Assembly (NCBI GenBank): GCA_937893635.1
Contig: CALBGF010000026.1
Location: 1 to 7,425, forward strand
Direction: 5' to 3'
From: an uncultured Mollicutes bacterium
Lineage (GTDB): Bacteria; Bacillota_I; Bacilli_A; RFN20; CAG-826
DNA: 7,425 nt
Shown: in pieces, positions 1-4,719 of the stretch
Position numbering within the stretch: position 1 is the stretch's first letter
Layout: every line of letters starts with the position of its first letter
Position numbers and translations under genes: made by a program
Notes under the pieces: generated by a model
Databases searched by the model: none
Seen by the model: the letters and a program-made list of their open reading frames with translations, nothing else
What the model was told of the DNA's origin: nothing

Positions 1-16
1 CTCATTTCCTGCACCA
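1..16 (+). tRNA. Probable 3' end of a tRNA gene, likely attachment site (partial)
   Basis: The first 16 bases fit the 3' end of a tRNA: five bases that could be the 3' strand of the T stem (CTCAT), seven that could be the 3' strand of the acceptor stem (TTCCTGC), a discriminator A and an encoded CCA. A terminator hairpin follows within about 15 bases, and the next gene is a convergent tyrosine recombinase, the classic arrangement when an element has integrated into a tRNA 3' end. The rest of the tRNA lies outside the window, so neither the cloverleaf nor the anticodon can be checked and the amino acid is unknown. The 5' acceptor strand would have to read GCAGGAA. Confidence 0.55.
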
Positions 17-25
17 AAATTGTTT

Positions 26-54
26 AAAAAGTTCGATTTAATCGAGCTTTTTTT
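26..54. terminator. Rho-independent terminator, probably bidirectional
   Basis: GTTCGAT (31-37) and ATCGAGC (41-47) form a stem around the loop TTA, with one G-U wobble on the plus strand, followed by seven T (48-54). On the minus strand the same stem has one A-C mismatch and is followed by five T (complement of 26-30). It can end the rightward tRNA transcript and the leftward integrase operon, whose stop codon is at 65-67. Confidence 0.7.
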
Positions 55-64
55 ATGTTTTTAG

Positions 65-1072
65 TCAATTTTCGTGATACGATTTTGATACTGTTTTAGG
101 GCTTTTTGATACCTTTTTGATACTGTTTTCGGTATCACGAAAAATAGAATTATAATACGATGCAATCGCAGTTTTTCGAGTGGGGAATAAATGAAAATAT
201 GTTCTCATGGTAATTTCACTACTAGAGTGCCCTAACCAGGCTGCGACTTGCTCTGGAGTAAAGCCATTATTTATTAGTTCGCTTGCGCAACTATGCCGAA
301 ATTCATGTAGTCTAATATGCTTTAATCCTGATAGCTTTTCATATTGAGCCTGTGCGCGTCTTATTGGTGATTCGCCAATCGTTAGTCTTTTATAGTCATT
401 CGCGCGGAATACATAGTCATTTGAATCAAAACCATCTAGTGTTTTTACATAATTCAAATAAGCTTCACGAACAGGATCAATTAATGGATATTCTCTCACC
501 GAAGATTTTGTCTTTGGCTTAATTTCAACTTGACGGCCATTTCCTAACTTTGTAGCTATCGCGCGCCGTATAGCTACTTTATCTCTACTAAAATCACAAT
601 GCTTAAGTCCTAATAATTCGCCAATGCGTAATCCGTAATTAAAAAGCAAGTTAAATATTAGTAGATACTTAGGACTATCTATAACACTTATAAACTGATT
701 AAACTCTTCACGCGTGTAATAATCAAAATCAACATAATCAACAAATGAATTATATCGAGCGTATAACATAGACATATTTATCTCTCTATCTAAGCCATAG
801 TCCATTAAATATGTTAGAAATTCTTTTAACAGTGAAAACAAATAATTCTTTTTCTTGTACTTCTTTTTATTGATTTCACTAGCTACATGATTAAGATAAA
901 CAGATGTAACATCTTTAACTTTGATTTTTTCAAAATAAGGAAATATATGTTTGTACAATACTTGTATCTTACCATGAGCTGATGTTATTTTGATTTTCGT
1001 TTGGATCAAGTTGCAATACGGCTTAAATAAATCTTTTACATAAAAAGTTTTTAATCTCTTTTTATTTAACAT
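65..1072 (-). CDS. int: Tyrosine recombinase/integrase, core-binding and catalytic domains
   Basis: This site-specific recombinase would integrate and excise the element. The 335 residues of the intact frame hold a SAM-like core-binding domain (about 15-105) and a complete catalytic domain: R149 in GLRIGEL, a lysine at 187 or 189, H256 and R259 in LHEFRH, H282 in WLGHSS and the nucleophile Y292 in MRTYFH. The ATG at 1072 has no convincing ribosome binding site. The same frame stays open upstream and encodes an arm-binding domain (see 1073-1199), so 1072 is probably not the ancestral start; the ancestral protein would have had 377 residues. It is the last gene of the minus-strand operon and converges on the tRNA end. 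The C-terminal tail, rich in Ser and Lys, overlaps the GATAC array. The family is certain; activity without the arm domain is doubtful. Confidence 0.93.
   Translation of the reverse strand: MLNKKRLKTFYVKDLFKPYCNLIQTKIKITSAHGKIQVLYKHIFPYFEKIKVKDVTSVYLNHVASEINKKKYKKKNYLFSLLKEFLTYLMDYGLDREINMSMLYARYNSFVDYVDFDYYTREEFNQFISVIDSPKYLLIFNLLFNYGLRIGELLGLKHCDFSRDKVAIRRAIATKLGNGRQVEIKPKTKSSVREYPLIDPVREAYLNYVKTLDGFDSNDYVFRANDYKRLTIGESPIRRAQAQYEKLSGLKHIRLHEFRHSCASELINNGFTPEQVAAWLGHSSSEITMRTYFHLFPTRKTAIASYYNSIFRDTENSIKKVSKSPKTVSKSYHEN
71..141. repeat. Phased GATAC array inside a 10-bp inverted repeat, candidate integrase arm sites
   Basis: Four direct GATAC copies start at 76, 87, 108 and 119, giving steps of 11, 21 and 11 bases, about one or two DNA helical turns. 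A fifth copy lies inverted at 133-137. The outer copies belong to a perfect 10-bp inverted repeat (TTCGTGATAC at 71-80, GTATCACGAA at 132-141). Two copies share the 15-base context TTTTGATACTGTTTT (83-97 and 115-129). The array lies in the last codons of the integrase gene, yet the copies fall in different codon phases (AGT ATC, GTA TCA, TCG TAT C), so protein repetition alone does not explain them. The place between attachment site and integrase, and the phasing, suggest arm-type integrase or excisionase binding sites. That role is inference. Confidence 0.5.
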
Positions 1073-1199
1073 TGAAGCTTCGTAAATAATAGCTTCTGTT
1101 TTAGTCTCAAAGCCGCGTTTACAAGTGGTATAGCCTGATATGGAATACTTAACGTAGAAGCGTATACCTTCGCTTGTTTTGTATTTATAAACAGGGCAT
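1073..1199 (-). pseudogene. Frameshifted N-terminal arm-binding domain of the integrase
   Basis: In the integrase frame, the 42 codons before 1072 give a typical N-terminal arm-binding domain of Tn916/ICE-type integrases (AP2-like fold): VYKYKTSEGIRFYV, then CKRGFETKTEA. No ATG, GTG or TTG occurs in this frame before the in-frame TAG at 1202-1204. The ATG at 1197-1199 follows GGAGAG (1209-1214) at good distance, but reads ATG CCC TGT TTA TAA. Removing one C from the CCC run (1194-1196) gives M-P-V-Y-K-Y-K-T, the normal start of this family, fused to the downstream frame for a total of 377 residues. Explanations are a real one-base insertion, a sequencing error, or +1 frameshifting at CCC-T. 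Which applies cannot be told from the sequence. Confidence 0.8.
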
Positions 1200-1201
1200 T
1201 T

Positions 1202-1399
1202 CTAACCACTCTCCATTCGCTCAAATACGTTAGGTTGAAGATAAATTTCAATGATAGTAGTGTTAATATCATCAATTAGCTTTTTAGCCGCGCTAGGCCA
1301 TTTATTGACTGAATAACTAAATACATCATTATAGCAACGCGTATTAATACGTTTTGTTGTATTGTCTAAATACTTAATTATCAGTTTCATAATAATCAT
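1202..1399 (-). CDS. Small hypothetical protein just upstream of the integrase
   Basis: This 65-residue frame starts MIIMKLIIKYLDN and ends VFERMESG with TAG. The start at 1399 is preceded by AAGGA (1405-1409) at a five-base distance; a second ATG at 1390 is possible. The frame is open further upstream, but that stretch overlaps the 53-residue repeat gene, which has its own start signals, so the shorter form is preferred. It overlaps that gene by 26 bases and ends two bases before the ATG at 1199, consistent with translational coupling; its last codons carry the integrase Shine-Dalgarno sequence. I do not recognise a family. Size and position suit a recombination directionality factor, but no helix-turn-helix is evident, so that is only a guess. 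It is in the same frame as the displaced integrase N-terminus, with only the TAG between them. Confidence 0.5.
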   Translation of the reverse strand: MIIMKLIIKYLDNTTKRINTRCYNDVFSYSVNKWPSAAKKLIDDINTTIIEIYLQPNVFERMESG

Positions 1400-1535
1400 C
1401 GCATTCCTTAATTTTTTGCTTGATAGCTTCATAGAAAATATTGTTTTTATTGATAGACATCCAAATAATACCATCAGAATTTATATAACTATTATCAATC
1501 ATAGTTTTTAACAATTCATCATTCTTATTTATCAT
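1374..1535 (-). CDS. Single-repeat protein, 53 residues, paralogue of the upstream four-repeat protein
   Basis: This small gene starts MINKNDELLKTMIDNSYINS and ends YYETDN with TAA. The ATG at 1535 follows AAGGAG (1546-1551) at a ten-base distance and overlaps the 3' end of the preceding gene by 11 bases. The protein is one unit of the 48-residue repeat found four times in that gene: ELLKTMIDNSYINSDGIIW here against DLLKTIIIKYGWISSDGSIW in repeat 2, followed by the same N-x-x-YE-x-hydrophobic-K pattern. Homology to its neighbour is the best evidence that it is real. It probably arose by duplication or by splitting of a longer repeat protein. Function is unknown; the unit looks like helix, short strand pair with the conserved D-G-x-I-W, then helix. 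Confidence 0.8.
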   Translation of the reverse strand: MINKNDELLKTMIDNSYINSDGIIWMSINKNNIFYEAIKQKIKECDDYYETDN

Positions 1536-2112
1536 TGCTTTTACGCTCCTTAACTAACTTTTTAACTTCTTCATAATATTCATCGTATGTGTGGACAACC
1601 GACCAAAATGTACCATCGAAGCCAAGATTACAATGTTCAAGAAATGCTTCTAATAAGTTATTACTGCATAACTTTTTATCATCATTAGTTAAAAGTAACA
1701 TTAAAGTATTAAAATGCTTTTTATTAGTAAATATTATACGGATTGTTATAGTATCATCATTGTTGTTTATTTTACTATTTCTAATAAGTATATTTAATAA
1801 TTCTTTTTGTTGTTGAGCTAACACTTCTTTCTCCTTAATTAATGTTTTTAATACTTCATAATACTTATTGTATGGTGGTATGTGAGACCAAATTGAACCA
1901 TCTGAGCTAATCCATCCATATTTAATTATTATTGTTTTCAATAAATCAGTCACAGCTGGATTTTTATCATTTTCAAAATCTAGAATCGTTGCTACAAGTT
2001 GAGCATATTTTTTATTAGCTGATGTAATATGAGTAAAAATACTATCATCAATATCTATGTAGCTGCTAGCAATGAATATTTTTAACAAATCATTTTGTTG
2101 TTGTGTTGTCAT
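1525..2112 (-). CDS. Four-repeat protein with 48-residue units, function unknown
   Basis: The 195-residue product is built of four diverged repeats whose Leu-Leu pairs fall at residues 9-10, 57-58, 105-106 and 153-154, exactly 48 apart. The loose consensus is LL-x-hydrophobic-(7)-I-x-x-D-G-x-I-W-s-x-I-(4)-N-K-x-Y-(2)-L-(2)-L-I-K-E-K. Repeats 2 and 4 are closest to each other; repeats 1 and 3 have lost the Trp. There is no signal peptide or membrane segment, so it should be cytoplasmic. I chose the ATG at 2112 because AAAGGAG (2123-2129) lies just upstream; the in-frame TTG at 2136 would place that site inside the gene. The start overlaps the end of the ATPase gene by 23 bases. I recognise no family. 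A scaffold or partner of the ATPase, or a DNA- or host-protein-binding repeat protein, are guesses from position. Confidence 0.85.
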   Translation of the reverse strand: MTTQQQNDLLKIFIASSYIDIDDSIFTHITSANKKYAQLVATILDFENDKNPAVTDLLKTIIIKYGWISSDGSIWSHIPPYNKYYEVLKTLIKEKEVLAQQQKELLNILIRNSKINNNDDTITIRIIFTNKKHFNTLMLLLTNDDKKLCSNNLLEAFLEHCNLGFDGTFWSVVHTYDEYYEEVKKLVKERKSNDK

Positions 2113-4297
2113 TTTTCTTAGTCTCCTTTTTTTCAAATGTCTTAAAGTAATTAGTGTACATATATGAGTTCTGGTATTGATACTCTTGTATAGATGGTGT
2201 CAAACTTGAGTAATGTTTTAAATCAGTAATACCCATGTTAGACTGTCTCATTTGTTGCAAGAATAAACGCCTCATAACTGTACTTGCAAATCTACCAGAA
2301 TAAGCTACTTTATCAAATAACCTTAGTGATACATTTTTAACTTCAGTATTAACATCAGATAATGATCCATTTACGTTATATAGTTCAAATTCAGTGTAGC
2401 TAAAGTTGTTGTATCGTTTGATGTAATAATCGTTAACGTGACCTACAAATTCTTTTATAAAGTAGTTCGGTAAAGAACTATTAAGTTTAATTTCTTTACG
2501 GTGACAATTATAATCATCATATTTTTGTAATATCCATTTACATAAAAATTGCTCTATCCACCAGTTCTTAAGTGCGAATTTACGTTTTTTCTTATGACGA
2601 TCAAGTGTGATAATCGTTTCAGATGTTTTACGTAATTCAACATTAATGCCTTTTGCGTCTTGTTCATCCATTATTACTTTAAATAGTGTCTCATACCTGA
2701 TTGTTGCAATATGTGACCATATCTTTAATCGCTCATTAAATTTATCATTTTTAATATTAGAATCTTTAGCATTACGTGAAGCGTGTTTTACGTCATCAGT
2801 AGAGCCGCGTTCTTTTCCCATTTCTGTAAAAGCATAAGAACCTAAATCAGGTATATAAGTATCGGTTGCGTTAACATTTGTTTTAATACCAAGCTTTAAA
2901 TAATCAAAATTATTAATTAATGATAATGTTTCTTCGCTTCTAGCTTGAACACGTCTTAAATATTCGCTTTTGGATTCTTTAAAAAGATTAAAGTGATCTA
3001 CATTGAAATAATGATTATCTGGATTAATTACACTGTTTGACATAATTGGATAGTTACTTATTAGCATTGGGTTATCTAAGTTGTAGAAATAATATAAAAT
3101 TGCATAATCGTTAATAGCATTAAATATCGATTCCATCGTTAAATTATCCCATTTAATGTACTTGTCTAAATCTTCATCAAATAAGCCATAAGTGTTTTTA
3201 CCATTTCTTGCGTCTTGCATGATATGGAAAACAAAGTCATTTATATCAGCTTGTGTTTTTAAGCTTGTTTGAGCGTCAATTAGACAGTTTAACTTTGACC
3301 AATTAAATTTTGGAAACTTCCGTTCTATAGATAGCAATAAATTAAGCAATGTAGGCCTAAAGCAAAGCTTTTCATAGAATAATGATAATTCAGTTACGAA
3401 AGCTGTTTTACCAGTTCTAGAAGCTCCTGTTATCAAAATAATATTACCTGTATCATTTAAGAAATCTTTTGTCTCTTCAGTTAGCTTGTCTAATTCTTTA
3501 TAAGCTTGATTCATTCTGATTAAGTCAAATATCCAATATATGAAGATTAATCTAAATATAAGTGGTATTGATAGCCATTGCGGAATAAAATCAATTAGAA
3601 TCATCAATAATGTTGTTGGAATAATCGTTAGTTTAAATTCCGCGAATAAATAGAAATAACCCGCTAATAAATCTATTGCTATTGTGAACAATTGAAAATA
3701 GCAAATTAACGTTAATAATAAAGCTACACCAAGCCAGGAATGAATAACATAGTTGTATGCAAGTTTAATTTTGTTAAATCCTGGTTGTAATTTCTTTTTT
3801 AATTTCTTATATTTAGTTAATGCTTTAGTATCTTCAGCTTCGTCTCCTGGCTTATATTTTCTAGTTGAATTAACTATTAGAACTATAATAAATAATGAAA
3901 GTATAATATTAATAACAATGGATAAATAACTTGCATAAGTTCCAATATCAAGTAAATAAAGATTAAAGAAATCAGGACTAATAAGGACTCTACCAAAGTA
4001 TTCAATGTTATCAAAGAAATTACGTAAATCTACAGGAAATAATTCAGCGATATTGCCTTTGTGCAAGTAAAGCATAATATCAAACGATGTTGGTGGTGGC
4101 GTTAAATCTTCAACGCCAGCGATTGCTTGCCAGTAATACTTTAATGATTTTGCTAAAGATAATAAGCTAATGCCTAAACGCTTAATGTGTGAGCTAAAGC
4201 AAAAGAAAAAGAACAAAGTTAAAACAATAGCCAGAATAATTAAACGTGGCCAGTTAAGTTTTAAAAACTCCTTTGTTCTTTTTATTAATTTTTTCAT
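2090..4297 (-). CDS. Zot/pI-like membrane P-loop ATPase, probable virion assembly motor
   Basis: The 735-residue protein has at least four hydrophobic stretches in its first 260 residues (about 19-37, 120-143, 186-217 and 222-260), then a P-loop ATPase domain. The Walker A motif is GASRTGKT (291-298). LISNYP (412-417) resembles the conserved Asn segment of Zot proteins, AFTEMGKERG (489-498) could hold the catalytic Glu (E492), and KVIMDEQDAKG (540-550) resembles either a Walker B or the sensor strand. The last 260 residues lack membrane segments, so they and the ATPase should be cytoplasmic. In filamentous phages the Zot/pI ATPase drives virion assembly and export through the inner membrane. 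Order after an anchored adhesin and a small membrane protein supports this. Classical pI/Zot has the ATPase first and one membrane segment after it, so this layout is reversed and much larger. A conjugative coupling or FtsK-like ATPase remains possible. Confidence 0.7.
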   Translation of the reverse strand: MKKLIKRTKEFLKLNWPRLIILAIVLTLFFFFCFSSHIKRLGISLLSLAKSLKYYWQAIAGVEDLTPPPTSFDIMLYLHKGNIAELFPVDLRNFFDNIEYFGRVLISPDFFNLYLLDIGTYASYLSIVINIILSLFIIVLIVNSTRKYKPGDEAEDTKALTKYKKLKKKLQPGFNKIKLAYNYVIHSWLGVALLLTLICYFQLFTIAIDLLAGYFYLFAEFKLTIIPTTLLMILIDFIPQWLSIPLIFRLIFIYWIFDLIRMNQAYKELDKLTEETKDFLNDTGNIILITGASRTGKTAFVTELSLFYEKLCFRPTLLNLLLSIERKFPKFNWSKLNCLIDAQTSLKTQADINDFVFHIMQDARNGKNTYGLFDEDLDKYIKWDNLTMESIFNAINDYAILYYFYNLDNPMLISNYPIMSNSVINPDNHYFNVDHFNLFKESKSEYLRRVQARSEETLSLINNFDYLKLGIKTNVNATDTYIPDLGSYAFTEMGKERGSTDDVKHASRNAKDSNIKNDKFNERLKIWSHIATIRYETLFKVIMDEQDAKGINVELRKTSETIITLDRHKKKRKFALKNWWIEQFLCKWILQKYDDYNCHRKEIKLNSSLPNYFIKEFVGHVNDYYIKRYNNFSYTEFELYNVNGSLSDVNTEVKNVSLRLFDKVAYSGRFASTVMRRLFLQQMRQSNMGITDLKHYSSLTPSIQEYQYQNSYMYTNYFKTFEKKETKKNDNTTTK
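2123..2129 (-). promoter_or_regulatory. Ribosome binding site deciding the start of the four-repeat protein
   Basis: AAAGGAG on the minus strand lies 10 bases before the ATG at 2112. It favours that start over the upstream TTG at 2136. Confidence 0.75.
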
Positions 4298-4303
4298 TTT
4301 AAC

Positions 4304-4310
4304 ACCTCCT
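4304..4310 (-). promoter_or_regulatory. Strong ribosome binding site of the ATPase gene
   Basis: AGGAGGT on the minus strand lies seven bases (GTTAAAA-like A/T-rich spacer) before the ATG at 4297. It is the best Shine-Dalgarno match in the window and sits in the short gap between the small membrane protein and the ATPase. Confidence 0.8.
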
Positions 4311-4326
4311 GGAAAAATGTTTCTAA

Positions 4327-4713
4327 TTAATATTTGTAAAATATTTTGTTATCCGATAAATTAAGTAATCCGTCTTTTATGATTTTGAAACTAACATTAT
4401 TTGTTGTAGCATTATAGAACTCTATAGCAACAATGCCTTTATCATTAACTTCATAAGTAAAATCAATCTGATCTATTTCTTTATTTTCATCGTATTCAAT
4501 TCTTTGACCAATCGAATCAGTTTTAAAGTAATATAAATACGTTGTAGAACTATCAAAGAAATATGTATTAGCAATGTTATTATCAATGCCAGAACTATTA
4601 ACATAGTCACAAGCTTTAAGTAAATAATTAGCTACAAATAGAATTACACCGATTAAAAGAAATTTAAGAAAGACATTACGCTTTTCATGAGTATCAAAAT
4701 TGATTTCGCGCAT
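4327..4713 (-). CDS. Small single-pass membrane protein
   Basis: The 128-residue product has a charged N-terminus (MREINFDTHEKRN), one hydrophobic segment at about 14-32 and a roughly 95-residue domain that should lie outside the membrane by the positive-inside rule. A Cys follows the segment (LLKAC, C35), but Lys at the -2 position makes a lipobox unlikely. The domain looks beta-rich, with many Tyr and Phe. It starts six bases after the stop of the preceding gene with only a weak GA-rich ribosome site, suggesting translational coupling. I know no family. Its place between the anchored adhesin and the Zot-like ATPase is that of pVI in Ff phages and Ace in CTXphi, but those have more than one membrane segment, so positional equivalence is all that can be claimed. 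Confidence 0.8.
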   Translation of the reverse strand: MREINFDTHEKRNVFLKFLLIGVILFVANYLLKACDYVNSSGIDNNIANTYFFDSSTTYLYYFKTDSIGQRIEYDENKEIDQIDFTYEVNDKGIVAIEFYNATTNNVSFKIIKDGLLNLSDNKIFYKY

Positions 4714-4719
4714 AAGTCA

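Noticed and set aside
1066..1275. 69-codon minus-strand frame overlapping the integrase start
   Set aside because: It lies in a third frame over the integrase arm domain and the end of the 65-residue gene; the homologous signal is in the integrase frame, so this is a shadow.
1400..1474. Upstream extension of the 65-residue gene to 90 codons
   Set aside because: It overlaps the 53-residue repeat gene, whose sequence is clearly homologous to its neighbour; the ATG at 1399 has its own ribosome site.
1589..1816. Plus-strand 75-codon frame with a hydrophobic stretch
   Set aside because: It is antisense to the repeat protein, crosses repeat boundaries and has no start signals.
2113..2136. TTG start for the four-repeat protein
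   Set aside because: The extension (eight codons, Lys/Arg-rich) consists of the ribosome binding site of the ATG at 2112 and its surroundings.
2607..2837. Plus-strand frames at 2607-2837, 4170-4364, 4700-4954 and 7174-7386
   Set aside because: All are antisense to well-supported genes and show no protein family signal.
4328..4346. A/T palindrome at the 3' end of the small membrane protein gene
   Set aside because: The AATATTT / AAAATATT pairing is weak, lies within coding sequence and has no convincing terminator T-run on the minus strand.
4606..4620. Lipoprotein signal in the 128-residue protein (LLKAC)
   Set aside because: Lys at the -2 position and the long charged N-terminus do not fit a lipobox.
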